Positions 33,874 to 42,503 of a stretch of 45,072 bases of DNA are shown one piece after another. Origin of the DNA: Alistipes sp. (GTDB lineage Bacteria; Bacteroidota; Bacteroidia; Bacteroidales; Rikenellaceae); contig JAGATC010000021.1 of NCBI GenBank assembly GCA_017621455.1, positions 1 through 45,072 on the forward strand. The letters are read 5' to 3'. Below the pieces are notes generated by a model. That model was given only the letters and a program-made list of their open reading frames with translations, was not told the origin of the DNA and made no database searches. Position numbers and translations under genes: made by a program. Every line of letters begins with the position of its first letter. Position 1 is the stretch's first letter.

Positions 33874-34995
33874 CTATTCGTCGTGCTTAACAAGTTGAAT
33901 ATCACCCATTGGGAACATTGTGGGACGGTAGTTTGAGCCAAGCGCCACCTTTGCGCCACTGTCGTTATAGGTCCACAGGCCAAAGCCCACATAATTGAAG
34001 CCGTCGACCGTAGGCATATCGAAAGTGAGCGTCGTGACATCGTCGTTAGGCAACGCCTCGACCTCCAACGACGCGTATGAGAACTGTGTTGAGTTCACAA
34101 GCGTCACGTAGAAGAATACGTCGTACGATAACACCGTCCACCCAAACGGGATGATGATACCGCCAGTCTGAGCATCGTAGCGCACCTCCAGTTCAGTGCC
34201 TGGATATAGGAAGTTGCGCATAACAAGGCTCTTACCGTACTCCGCCTGCTCAATATCGAAGATAAGATAGTAGTCCGACGGATTGGGGGCATAGTCGAGG
34301 CTATTGAGTGAGCCATTGGGCGAGTAGAACCACTTCGATGCGGTTATCTCCCACCTACCTAATAGCTTCAAGTAGGCGTTGTTTGCATGCGTATCCTGCG
34401 ATATAGCGATAACATATTGCTCGCCGCCAGCCGCGATGACCACCTCGCCATGACGCTCAGCGCCTGCGTTTTCGCCCGCACTAATCGTGGCATGGTGCCC
34501 ATCCTTCACAACCGTAATCCACTCGTCAGAGGATGTTATCGTCCACTCGTAGTTTGCCTCAACGACAAAGGTATAGTTGCCACCCATCGAGTCAAAAACA
34601 TAGCTCTCAGCGCTACCCACGCAGAGCGCCGCATCTACGGCAGCCTCCTGACTTATTGTAAGCACAAAGGCCTTGAAGTGCCCCTCGGGGCTTACTATCT
34701 CGAGATATGCCGTACGCGACTCAGTATCGTCATTTTTGTCTGCCGTGATTGTGAGCGTGTTACCCTCAACTGTATAGTCGAACCACGCAGCCTCGCCCCT
34801 CACCTGCCAAGGCTCACCCTCAGGGTGGGGCGTAACGGTAATCTCGCGGCTACCACCCTCGGCATCGAAACTCACGCCATGGGTAGATAGCTGCAATGTA
34901 CGCACAATCGCAGTCTCCTCTTTCGAGCAACCCACAAAGGCGACAACAGATAAAACAACAAACAGAGCACTAATGCTCCAAAATTTACAACGCAT
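33874..34995 (-). CDS. Lipoprotein with two BACON domains, first gene of the operon
   Basis: The frame is open further upstream, but the ATG at 34995 is preferred. It gives a clean signal with lipobox Cys23 (VAFVGCSKEETAI), and the promoter elements lie upstream of it, inside the longer frame. Residues about 30-120 and 125-215 are BACON domains (AAWFDYTVEGNTLTITADKN; DEWITVVKDGHHATISAGEN). The rest (about 220-373) is a beta-rich domain starting LLGRWEITASKWFY that I do not recognise. The gene opens a six-gene operon (this gene, LRR, FISUMP-like, peptide, 926-residue and 438-residue lipoproteins) with gaps of 2-26 nt. Control is probably through the palindrome in its promoter. Confidence 0.7.
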   Translation of the reverse strand: MRCKFWSISALFVVLSVVAFVGCSKEETAIVRTLQLSTHGVSFDAEGGSREITVTPHPEGEPWQVRGEAAWFDYTVEGNTLTITADKNDDTESRTAYLEIVSPEGHFKAFVLTISQEAAVDAALCVGSAESYVFDSMGGNYTFVVEANYEWTITSSDEWITVVKDGHHATISAGENAGAERHGEVVIAAGGEQYVIAISQDTHANNAYLKLLGRWEITASKWFYSPNGSLNSLDYAPNPSDYYLIFDIEQAEYGKSLVMRNFLYPGTELEVRYDAQTGGIIIPFGWTVLSYDVFFYVTLVNSTQFSYASLEVEALPNDDVTTLTFDMPTVDGFNYVGFGLWTYNDSGAKVALGSNYRPTMFPMGDIQLVKHDE

Positions 34996-35067
34996 AAAAT
35001 AAAACTTATTTCTATTTATGATACGACGCACCTCACATCCAAAATATTGAGATATGTACATCAAACA

Positions 35068-35099
35068 CAAAGATATAGATAATTATCTATATTCCCAAA
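35068..35099 (-). promoter_or_regulatory. Promoter of the BACON/LRR operon
   Basis: On the minus strand: TTTG (35099-35096), 20 nt, then TATCTTTG (35075-35068). This is a full match to the Bacteroides consensus. The leader to the ATG at 34995 is about 65 nt. Confidence 0.75.
35073..35092. promoter_or_regulatory. Perfect 20-bp palindrome, putative operator
   Basis: ATATAGATAATTATCTATAT reads the same on both strands with no mismatch or spacer. It fills the space between the -33 and -7 elements of the operon promoter and overlaps the first three bases of the -7 box. A dimeric regulator bound here would block RNA polymerase. The regulator is not identified. Confidence 0.6.
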
Positions 35100-35170
35100 T
35101 TTTCCCCCATTTTTTTTTAATTGAATCCAAACTTTTATTGGGGGTAGTGTCTATATTTTCCATATAATGG

Positions 35171-35201
35171 TTTGCGAATACAATAAAAATATCTATCTTT
35201 A
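35171..35201 (+). promoter_or_regulatory. Promoter of the DUF3298-like/DPP7 unit
   Basis: TTTG (35171-35174), exactly 19 nt, then TATCTTTA (35194-35201) matches the Bacteroides consensus except for the last base. The ATG follows 27 nt later. It is divergent from the BACON operon promoter, about 70 nt away. Confidence 0.7.
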
Positions 35202-35228
35202 CGCTAACTTTTATAAACATATTGCAAC

Positions 35229-35978
35229 ATGAGAAGACTACGTTTTTATATACTCGCCGCAATCATGCTCACCGCTGGAGCATGCGCCGAGGAGCAGAAG
35301 TCCGAAGACAAGACTCTGCCCGAGTTTAAGACATTCGAGTATGATGTAACCACCGAGGAGTACTCCATTACGGTATCCTACGAGCAGATAGCAAACGCCT
35401 CTAACAATGAGGCATTTATGCTTATCGACCAGAAGAACTACAACTATACGTTTGGAGAGTTTGCTCTCGATGAGCCCGACCCACTGCTCTCCGCAGAGTG
35501 GATGATGGAGGACTTCCTTGAGGATGTACACTTTATCGGCTCGTTCAGCAACGAGGAGCTATACTGCGAGATGCACCTGTATCAGGTGGCATCGCTCGTG
35601 CGCAACAATAGCGTCGTATGCTACGACACGGTACTTGAGACCAACCTCGGCGGTGCTCACCCTATGGTCAACCACACCTACGAGTGCTACGACCTCGCTT
35701 CGGGCAACATCTACGACTTCAGCTACCTTGCAGATGGCGAGTGGAGCGATGCTCTTGGCGAGATTATTTACAGCAAGCTCAAGGGTGAGTATGGCGATGC
35801 CATAAAGGTATCTTCGGCCACCCTATCGCGCCTCCCCGAGGCTATCTACCTAACAGACAAAGGCATAGTTCTTCAGTATCAACCCTACGAAATTGGCGAT
35901 GCAACGCTTGGCAGCGTATCGGTGGAGATTACCGACAAGGAGTTAGAGGAGGTCGGCGCACCCATCGTATGGGAGTAG
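35229..35978 (+). CDS. Lipoprotein with RsiV/DUF3298-like domain
   Basis: This 249-residue protein has lipobox Cys19 (LTAGACAEEQKSED). The C-terminal half carries GGAHPMVNHTYECYDLASGNIYDFSYLAD, the start of the DUF3298 fold shared with the extracytoplasmic part of RsiV and PdaC-type proteins (only part of the motif is needed to see it). It also has LPEAIYLTDKGIVLQYQPYEIGDA. RsiV binds lysozyme in Bacillus, but related lipoproteins in Bacteroidetes have no assigned role. There is no transmembrane anti-sigma part here. The dpp7 gene starts 54 nt downstream without a clear promoter, so both may be co-transcribed. Confidence 0.65.
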   Translation: MRRLRFYILAAIMLTAGACAEEQKSEDKTLPEFKTFEYDVTTEEYSITVSYEQIANASNNEAFMLIDQKNYNYTFGEFALDEPDPLLSAEWMMEDFLEDVHFIGSFSNEELYCEMHLYQVASLVRNNSVVCYDTVLETNLGGAHPMVNHTYECYDLASGNIYDFSYLADGEWSDALGEIIYSKLKGEYGDAIKVSSATLSRLPEAIYLTDKGIVLQYQPYEIGDATLGSVSVEITDKELEEVGAPIVWE

Positions 35979-36032
35979 GGACATTGACAACGCAAAACGA
36001 ATATCAAATCCAAAAGAAAACTAATACGCATT

Positions 36033-38114
36033 ATGAAAAGACTATTAACACTACTACTGCTGGTGGGTATCTCATTCTCAGCAGTTGCGGATGAGGGTAT
36101 GTGGCTATTGCCCTACATCAAGAAGATGAACCAGAAGGATATGAAGGCTCACGGCGCCAAGCTCAAGGCCGAGGATATCTATTCGGCTAAGAAGTCGTCG
36201 TTGAAGGATGCTATCGTTGTCTTCGGCGGCGGTTGCACCGGCGAGATTGTATCGCCCGAGGGTCTACTATTCACCAACCACCACTGTGGCTATGACGCTA
36301 TTCAGAAGCTCTCATCAGTGGAGCACGACTATTTGAAGGATGGCTTCTGGGCAATGAACAACTCTGAGGAGCTTCCCGCCGAGGGTCTTGAGGTACGCTT
36401 CGTGCGCCATATCTTCGACGTAACGGCCGATATCATCGGTAACATTCCCTCGACAGCATCGAACGAGGAGTATATGACGACGGCCGATGCAAACAAGCGC
36501 GCTCTTATCGAGAAGCTCGAGGACGAGTATCCCGGTATGCAGATCATTATCCCCGGCTTCTTTGGTAACAACCAGTTCTTTGCATTTGTCTACGAGGTAT
36601 ATACCGACATCCGTTTGGTTGGTACTCCTCCCTCGTCTATCGGCAAGTTCGGTGGCGACACCGATAACTGGATGTGGCCCCGTCACACTGGCGACTTCTC
36701 TATCTTCCGAGTATACGCTGGCAAGGACAACCGCCCCGCAGCATACTCTCCCGAGAACGTACCTTACAAGGCCGATAAGTGGCTCGAGATTTCACTCGAC
36801 GGTATTGAGGAGGGTGACTTCGGTATGATTATGGGCTTCCCAGGCTCTACCGAGCGCTATATGACATCGTACGAGATAGACTACATGCTCGAGGTGGACA
36901 ACCCACAGCGCATCTACATCCGTGGCGAGCGCCAGGCAATCTTGCGTAAGCACATGGATGCAGACCAGGCAGTACGTATCAAGTATGACGCAAAGTTCGC
37001 AGGCTCAGCAAACTACTGGAAGAACTCTATCGGCATGTCGCGCGGCATCGAGAAGCTCAACGTGCGCGACAAGAAGGCAGCGCAGGAGGCCGAGTTCCAG
37101 GCGTGGGCAAATGCTAATACTCTACCCGAGGAGGGCTTTATCGACGCATTGCGTCTTATCGCCGAGTCGCAGACCGAGGCAAAGGAGGCAAATGCCACAT
37201 TGCAGTATCTCTCTGAGGCATTCTTCCAGTCGGTGGAGCTTGTACAGACAATGTTTGGCATGTACAACCCCGAGTTGTTCTACAAGGACTATGACGAGGC
37301 TACCGACCGCGATGTTGCAAAGCGTATGTTTACCATCTACCGCGAGAACAACAAGCACCTGCCCTCAATCTACGAGAAGATCGACCGAGAGTTTGGTGGC
37401 AACAGCGACGCATACGTGGACTGGCTCTACGACAACTCGCAGTTAACCAGCTATGAAAAGTATAAGGCAGTAGTAGCTCTCGATGCTGAGGCTCGCGAGG
37501 CAGCATTTAAAAACGACCCCGTATACGAACTTGCCCTTTCACTCTTCGAGCTCTACAATGAGTTTGTGCCAGCTGTTACGGCTGCTAATGAGAAGTATGC
37601 CGAGGGTCACCGCCTCTATATCAAGGGTTTGATGATGATGCAGCCCGACAAGGCATGGGCTTCGGATGCTAACTTCACCATCCGCCTAACATACGGCAAC
37701 GTGCTTCCTTACAGCCCCGCGGATGGTATCATCTACAGCCACTACACAACTCTCGAGGGCGTGATGGCCAAGGAGGACCCATCTAACCCTGTGGAGTTCA
37801 CCGTGCCCGAGCGCCTTAAGGAGCTATACGCCAAGAAGGACTACGGCCGCTATGCCGACGAGAATGGCGACCTTCCCGTGGCATTCCTCGTGAACTGCGA
37901 CATTACGGGCGGTAACTCTGGCTCTCCCGTGATGGACAAGAAGGGCCGCCTTATCGGCCTTGCATTCGACGGCAACTGGGAGGCTATGTCTGGCGACGTG
38001 GCATTTGAGCCCGAGTTGCAGCGTACGATTGCCGTAGATATCCGCTACGTGTTGTTCATAATAGAGAAGTACGCAGGAGCTGAGTGGTTGCTTGACGAGC
38101 TTACCATCAAGTAA
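36033..38114 (+). CDS. dpp7: S46 family dipeptidyl-peptidase, DPP7-type
   Basis: This 693-residue secreted enzyme (signal peptide MKRLLTLLLLVGISFSAVA) removes dipeptides from peptide N-termini in the periplasm. The S46 triad is visible: His84 in TNHHCGYDA, Asp221 in HTGDFSIFRVYA and Ser629 in TGGNSGSPV. Eighteen residues after the catalytic Ser is Gly647 (LAFDGNWE). In this family a Gly at that place goes with DPP7 (hydrophobic P1), while Arg goes with DPP11 (acidic P1). The length fits the roughly 700-residue family norm. Its paralogue lies 2.2 kb downstream and has the Arg. The enzyme class is firm; the specificity is read from this one residue. Confidence 0.92.
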   Translation: MKRLLTLLLLVGISFSAVADEGMWLLPYIKKMNQKDMKAHGAKLKAEDIYSAKKSSLKDAIVVFGGGCTGEIVSPEGLLFTNHHCGYDAIQKLSSVEHDYLKDGFWAMNNSEELPAEGLEVRFVRHIFDVTADIIGNIPSTASNEEYMTTADANKRALIEKLEDEYPGMQIIIPGFFGNNQFFAFVYEVYTDIRLVGTPPSSIGKFGGDTDNWMWPRHTGDFSIFRVYAGKDNRPAAYSPENVPYKADKWLEISLDGIEEGDFGMIMGFPGSTERYMTSYEIDYMLEVDNPQRIYIRGERQAILRKHMDADQAVRIKYDAKFAGSANYWKNSIGMSRGIEKLNVRDKKAAQEAEFQAWANANTLPEEGFIDALRLIAESQTEAKEANATLQYLSEAFFQSVELVQTMFGMYNPELFYKDYDEATDRDVAKRMFTIYRENNKHLPSIYEKIDREFGGNSDAYVDWLYDNSQLTSYEKYKAVVALDAEAREAAFKNDPVYELALSLFELYNEFVPAVTAANEKYAEGHRLYIKGLMMMQPDKAWASDANFTIRLTYGNVLPYSPADGIIYSHYTTLEGVMAKEDPSNPVEFTVPERLKELYAKKDYGRYADENGDLPVAFLVNCDITGGNSGSPVMDKKGRLIGLAFDGNWEAMSGDVAFEPELQRTIAVDIRYVLFIIEKYAGAEWLLDELTIK

Positions 38115-38151
38115 TTTCGTGTGACAAGCCGTAATCTGCGGCACCAAACTT

Positions 38152-38206
38152 AGAGCCCCGAATGGGAAATACGCGCAAGTATATCCCGTCCGAGGCTCTT
38201 TTATTT
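38152..38206 (+). terminator. Terminator between dpp7 and the MATE gene
   Basis: AGAGCC (38152-38157) pairs with GGCTCT (38194-38199), with an inner TGGGA/TATCCC pairing, followed by TTTATTT on the plus strand. The stop of the convergent MATE gene is 18 nt further on, so the hairpin may serve both. Confidence 0.6.
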
Positions 38207-38223
38207 CGCTTTAGAAGCAGGCT

Positions 38224-39576
38224 CTATCCTCTAATCTTCTTTCGCGTCGCTATCATCGTCACCACGACCATGAGCGTAACAAGCTCAGCCACAGGCATAG
38301 CGAGCCACATGCCCGCCGCACCCCACAGCTGCGGTAGGAGGATAAACGCAGGGACGATAAATAGAAAGCCACGCAACGCTGTGATAAACATAGCACGCCC
38401 CACGCGCTCGATGCTCTGGTAGTAGCCTATAATAGCCACATTAAGGATAAAGAAGATGATACCCGTGGCGTAATATGGAAAACCCTCAATGGCGATAACT
38501 GCGGCCGTAGAGTTAACATCGACAAACAAACCCACAAGCCACTCAGGCACAAAGATAAAGAGCAGAGTAACGATAGCACCCACTATAAACGATGTCGTAA
38601 GGAGCATACGGCGCACACGGCCGACCCTATCCCAGCGCTCTATGCCGTAGTTATAGCTGATGATGGGCTGTGCCGACTGCGCTATGGAGTTACCCACCGA
38701 GAAGAAGAAGGGCGTATAGTAGCACGAAATACCAAATGCCGCGACGCCATTATCGCCCAACATGCTCATAAACACCAAGTTACCCACATATACTAATATC
38801 GCCAACGACAACTCGCCCATAAGCGAAGATACGCCAATACGGCACTGGTAGCCGATATTTCTCAGCGACAGTCTCAGGCTCTTAAGGCTGAACTTGGGCA
38901 TCACGATGCTGAGTTTGTGGCGAGGCACAAGGAGGTAACCGAGGGCCATAATACCACCCAGCACCATACATATAGCCGTGGCAATACCCGCACCCTCGAC
39001 ACCCATACCCATCGGGAATACAAACACCCAGTCGAGCAGAGCGTTAAGCACGGCGGGGATGATATTGCACCACATAGCGTAGCGCGGGGCACCGTCGAGG
39101 CGTATGATAAATAGGCCTATTAGGCCAAACATCTCGAAAACAAAGCCCGGCATCAGCCATAGCGTGTAGCTCATAACGTGGGGCATCAGCGTGGGCGAGG
39201 CACCCAACAGCTCAAATATCTGGCGGGGAAAGAGGAGTATTATGGCGCATATCAGCGTGGCAGTGAGCGACGAGGCTATGAGTGCCTGAGTGATATTCAG
39301 TCGCGCCACCTTTAGCTTCTGCTTAGCTAAGTGTATGGACGACACCACCGAGCAACCCGCACCCACCATAAGCGCTATGCCCGACATCAGCGTGTAGATG
39401 GGCACCACGATGTTGACCGCAGCAACGCCCTCAGGCCCGACACCCTGACCCACGATGATACCATCGATAGCCGTCATTGCCGACATCGACAGTGTGCCTA
39501 AGAGTGTAGGTACAAGCAGTTTACGAAAGAGACGGCCTATGTCGTTACTCTCAAAATCTATAGCATCGCGCTTCAT
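38224..39576 (-). CDS. MATE family efflux transporter
   Basis: This 450-residue protein has about 12 hydrophobic helices in two similar halves. It starts with the typical cytoplasmic lead RLFRKLLVPTLLGTLSMSAMTAIDGIIVGQGVG and has GAGCSVVSSIHLAKQ and later NSIAQSAQPIISYNYG, all marks of the MATE fold (DinF/NorM-related). It would export cationic drugs or metabolites by Na+ or H+ antiport. The substrate cannot be read from the sequence. It is alone on its strand between dpp7 and maf, with a TATCTTTG box upstream. Confidence 0.9.
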   Translation of the reverse strand: MKRDAIDFESNDIGRLFRKLLVPTLLGTLSMSAMTAIDGIIVGQGVGPEGVAAVNIVVPIYTLMSGIALMVGAGCSVVSSIHLAKQKLKVARLNITQALIASSLTATLICAIILLFPRQIFELLGASPTLMPHVMSYTLWLMPGFVFEMFGLIGLFIIRLDGAPRYAMWCNIIPAVLNALLDWVFVFPMGMGVEGAGIATAICMVLGGIMALGYLLVPRHKLSIVMPKFSLKSLRLSLRNIGYQCRIGVSSLMGELSLAILVYVGNLVFMSMLGDNGVAAFGISCYYTPFFFSVGNSIAQSAQPIISYNYGIERWDRVGRVRRMLLTTSFIVGAIVTLLFIFVPEWLVGLFVDVNSTAAVIAIEGFPYYATGIIFFILNVAIIGYYQSIERVGRAMFITALRGFLFIVPAFILLPQLWGAAGMWLAMPVAELVTLMVVVTMIATRKKIRG

Positions 39577-39626
39577 AATCGCCTAATTTGCAGTCGTATA
39601 GTGTAGAATATCACGGAATATCGGTG

Positions 39627-39634
39627 CAAAGATA
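39627..39634 (-). promoter_or_regulatory. -7 element for the MATE gene
   Basis: On the minus strand this reads TATCTTTG, an exact TAnnTTTG match, 50 nt before the MATE ATG. No good -33 TTTG is seen at the right distance. Confidence 0.5.
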
Positions 39635-39656
39635 GGGAAAAATCAAATAAATTTCG

Positions 39657-39664
39657 TAACTTTG
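39657..39664 (+). promoter_or_regulatory. -7 element for maf and dpp11
   Basis: TAACTTTG matches TAnnTTTG exactly, 27 nt before the maf ATG. The -33 region is not recognisable. dpp11 begins 42 nt after the maf stop with no promoter of its own seen, so this one may drive both. Confidence 0.5.
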
Positions 39665-39691
39665 TAGGATAATAGATATAAGGAGAGCAAA

Positions 39692-40303
39692 ATGTTACTA
39701 CACGACAAACTTAAGTCATATAACATCATTCTCGCCTCGGCATCGCCACGCCGCCGCGAGCTACTGCGTGCCACAGGCATAGAGTACAGCCTTGCGCCGA
39801 AGTTTGAGTGCGAGGAGCTATACCCCGCGACGCTTGCTGCCGAGGATGTGGCAGCATACCTCTCTGAGCTTAAGAGCCGCGCCTACCCCACACCCTTAGC
39901 CATAAACGACATACTCATCACTGCCGACACCACCGTAGTCATTGATAACGAGGTGCTTGGCAAGCCCGCCACGGAGGCCGAAGCGCGCGAGATGATAGGT
40001 CGCTTGGCGGGACGTGAGCATAGCGTCGTGACGGGCGTAACACTCCGCTCTGTGGACTATACGCGTAGCTTCGCCTCGACAAGCCGCGTGCGCTTTGCGC
40101 CTCTAACCGAGGAGCAGATAGCCTACTACGTGGAGAACTACAAACCCATGGATAAGGCTGGTGCCTATGGCATACAGGAGTGGATAGGCTACATCGGCAT
40201 AGAGTCCATCGAGGGGTCGTTCTACAACGTGATGGGACTACCCGTGCAGCGCCTCTGCCGCGAATTGGAGTGTTTCATTGAGCGACTGCCATCGTGCTAC
40301 TAA
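39692..40303 (+). CDS. maf: Maf family nucleoside triphosphate pyrophosphatase
   Basis: This 203-residue cytosolic enzyme hydrolyses non-canonical or excess nucleoside triphosphates to monophosphates (house-cleaning). The signature SASPRRRELL lies near residues 16-25, ITADTTVVIDNEVLGKP in the middle carries the catalytic Asp, and KAGAYGIQEWIG with IEGSFYNVMGLPV marks the end of the fold. The length fits the family. The AYGIQ form suggests the dTTP/UTP-type (YhdE-like) group, but that is a weak reading. It lies upstream of dpp11 in the same direction. Confidence 0.92.
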   Translation: MLLHDKLKSYNIILASASPRRRELLRATGIEYSLAPKFECEELYPATLAAEDVAAYLSELKSRAYPTPLAINDILITADTTVVIDNEVLGKPATEAEAREMIGRLAGREHSVVTGVTLRSVDYTRSFASTSRVRFAPLTEEQIAYYVENYKPMDKAGAYGIQEWIGYIGIESIEGSFYNVMGLPVQRLCRELECFIERLPSCY

Positions 40304-40345
40304 TCAACAACATATAAGCAATTACAAACTAAAAACTAACCAATA

Positions 40346-42370
40346 ATGAAACGTTCACTACTAATTTTCGCGTTGCTCTTTGCAACCACCTTCACAGCCA
40401 TTGCCGACAAGGGTATGTGGCTTCCGTCGCTTATCGCCTCGCGCATCGACGATATGAAGTCGAAGGGTTTTAAGCTTGACGCTGAGGATATCTACTCAAT
40501 CAATCAGGCGTCGTTGAAGGATGCTGTTGTTATGTTCGACGGCGGTTGCACCGGTGAGATTGTCTCGGAGAAGGGACTCCTTCTCACGAACCACCACTGC
40601 GGTTACGACGCCATCCAGGCGCTCTCTACCGTTGAGCACGACTACCTCACCAACGGTTTCTGGGCTATGAACCACGCGGAGGAGCTCTACTGCGAGGGTC
40701 TTAAGGTGCATATCCTCGTGCGTATGGAGGATGTCACCGACCGTATCGCCGCTGGCGAGACTAAGGCCGACATCATTGCGAAGGCTGAGGCCGAGGGCGT
40801 AGGCTTCAAGGCTACCGTAGAGTCGATGTACTACGGTAACGAGGCATATCTGTTCATCTACCGTGAGTTCAACGACGTGCGCCTTGTGGGCACACCTCCC
40901 ACCACCATCGGTAAGTTCGGTGCCGACAATGACAACTGGATCTGGCCACGCCATACGGGCGACTTCTCGGTATTCCGCATCTACGCCAACGAGAACAACG
41001 AGCCTGCAGCATATAGCTCTGATAATAAGCCATATAAGCCCGCGCGCCACTTCCATATCTCTACCAAGGGTATCAAGGAGGGTGACTTCACCATGATCTA
41101 CGGCTTCCCAGGCAACACCCAGGAGTATATCACCTCGGATGCTGTGAAGTACGTAGCCGAGGTATCTGACCCCACAAAGATTGCGCTACGTACCCAGCGT
41201 CTCGACATCATCGGCGCGGCACAAGCATCATCACCCGCCATCCGCATCCAGTATGCCGCTAAGCAGGCAAATATCGCCAACGCATGGAAGAAGTGGCAGG
41301 GCGAGGTTAAGGGCATCAACCGCCTCGGCACCTACGATAAGAAGCTCGCCTACGAGGAGCGCTTCCGCCGCGAGAATCCCGATAAGGCATACCTTCTCGA
41401 CTCTCTCGCAGCCGCCTACGAGCGCAACTACGAGGGTTACTACCACTATGAGCTATACAGCGAGACGCTGCGCGGCATCGAGCTAACACAGGTGGTATAC
41501 ATCGCTCTAAACGACAGACTATCAGAGGATGAGCGACAGGCAGCTTTGGAGCGCTTCTACAAGGACTACAACCACAACGTAGACCGTCAGATTGCTGTGG
41601 CTATGCTCTCGGCATACGCCGAGAAGGCCTCAATCTTCTCACCCGAGCTTAGCGCCCTTTTGGAGGAGCATGGCGGCCCCGCAGCATACGCCGAGTGGCT
41701 CTATGCCAACACCACCCTCTCGAGCCTCGAGAGCTACAATACGGAGAATGTCATGAGCGACCCAATTACGGAGTTTACCCTCGCTATCGAGCCTATTAGA
41801 ATGTATGTCCGCGACTACACCTACCGCAACTTTAGCAACATCCCCGACATCGAGCGCTGGTATCGTCCCTATGTTAAGGCACTTATGGAGTGGGACAAGG
41901 AGCGTGCCTTCTTCCCCGATGCTAACCTCACGTTGCGCGTAGCCTACGGTAAGGTTGCTGGCTACTGGTATGCCGACGGTGAGTACCACCTGCCACAGAC
42001 CACCCTCGAGGGTATTATCGCCAAGGATAACCCCGACATCTACGACTACAACGTGCCTCAGGCCTTACGCGACGCATACGCTACTAAGGACTACGGTCGT
42101 TGGGGCCGAGAGATTAACGGCAAGTACACCGTGCCCGTATGCTTCATCGCCACAAATCACACCACGGGAGGTAACTCAGGCTCGCCCGTAATCAACGCCA
42201 AGGGTGAGCTTATCGGCATCAACTTCGACCGCACATGGCTCTCTACGATGTCCGACATCGAGTTTGACGAGACCCTCTGCCGCAACATCATCTGCGACAT
42301 CCGTTACGTTATGTTCGTTATCGACAAGGTTGGTGGCGCCGAGTGGCTTATCGAGGAGATGGGCATCTAA
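40346..42370 (+). CDS. dpp11: S46 family dipeptidyl-peptidase, DPP11-type
   Basis: This 674-residue secreted protein has signal MKRSLLIFALLFATTFTAIA. The S46 triad is complete: His84 in TNHHCGYDA, Asp206 in HTGDFSVFRIYA and Ser611 in TGGNSGSPV. At +18 from the Ser stands Arg629 (INFDRTW), the residue that goes with DPP11 and its preference for Asp or Glu at P1. This separates it from the DPP7-type paralogue in the window, which has Gly. DPP11 supplies acidic dipeptides to asaccharolytic Bacteroidales such as Porphyromonas. The gene ends at a strong terminator. Confidence in family and type is high; activity is not shown. Confidence 0.92.
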   Translation: MKRSLLIFALLFATTFTAIADKGMWLPSLIASRIDDMKSKGFKLDAEDIYSINQASLKDAVVMFDGGCTGEIVSEKGLLLTNHHCGYDAIQALSTVEHDYLTNGFWAMNHAEELYCEGLKVHILVRMEDVTDRIAAGETKADIIAKAEAEGVGFKATVESMYYGNEAYLFIYREFNDVRLVGTPPTTIGKFGADNDNWIWPRHTGDFSVFRIYANENNEPAAYSSDNKPYKPARHFHISTKGIKEGDFTMIYGFPGNTQEYITSDAVKYVAEVSDPTKIALRTQRLDIIGAAQASSPAIRIQYAAKQANIANAWKKWQGEVKGINRLGTYDKKLAYEERFRRENPDKAYLLDSLAAAYERNYEGYYHYELYSETLRGIELTQVVYIALNDRLSEDERQAALERFYKDYNHNVDRQIAVAMLSAYAEKASIFSPELSALLEEHGGPAAYAEWLYANTTLSSLESYNTENVMSDPITEFTLAIEPIRMYVRDYTYRNFSNIPDIERWYRPYVKALMEWDKERAFFPDANLTLRVAYGKVAGYWYADGEYHLPQTTLEGIIAKDNPDIYDYNVPQALRDAYATKDYGRWGREINGKYTVPVCFIATNHTTGGNSGSPVINAKGELIGINFDRTWLSTMSDIEFDETLCRNIICDIRYVMFVIDKVGGAEWLIEEMGI

Positions 42371-42415
42371 AGAGCAGATAGTTTTTATTAAAACATAATT
42401 CCTTATCTTAATATG

Positions 42416-42452
42416 AGCCTGCCTAACAAGCATTTTGTTGGGCAGGCTTTTG
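42416..42452 (+). terminator. Terminator of dpp11
   Basis: A 14-bp stem with one wobble (AGCCTGCCTAACAA 42416-42429 and TTGTTGGGCAGGCT 42435-42448) is followed by TTTTG. Its T-tract overlaps the -33 element of the next promoter. Confidence 0.85.
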
Positions 42453-42479
42453 TATATATACATAAATTTCGTATCTTTG
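42449..42479 (+). promoter_or_regulatory. Promoter of the TPR/HTH regulator gene
   Basis: TTTG (42449-42452), exactly 19 nt, then TATCTTTG (42472-42479) is a full consensus match. The ATG at 42504 is 24 nt downstream, which rules out the earlier in-frame ATG at 42435. Confidence 0.8.
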
Positions 42480-42503
42480 TGGAGTGAGAATAACCCGCGA
42501 CAC

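Noticed and set aside
35000..35070. An N-terminal extension of the first BACON gene starting at 35070
   Set aside because: The promoter elements overlap this part, and the ATG at 34995 gives a clean lipoprotein signal.
42435..42503. An N-terminal extension of the TPR regulator starting at 42435
   Set aside because: It overlaps the dpp11 terminator and the regulator promoter; the ATG at 42504 gives a normal signal sequence.
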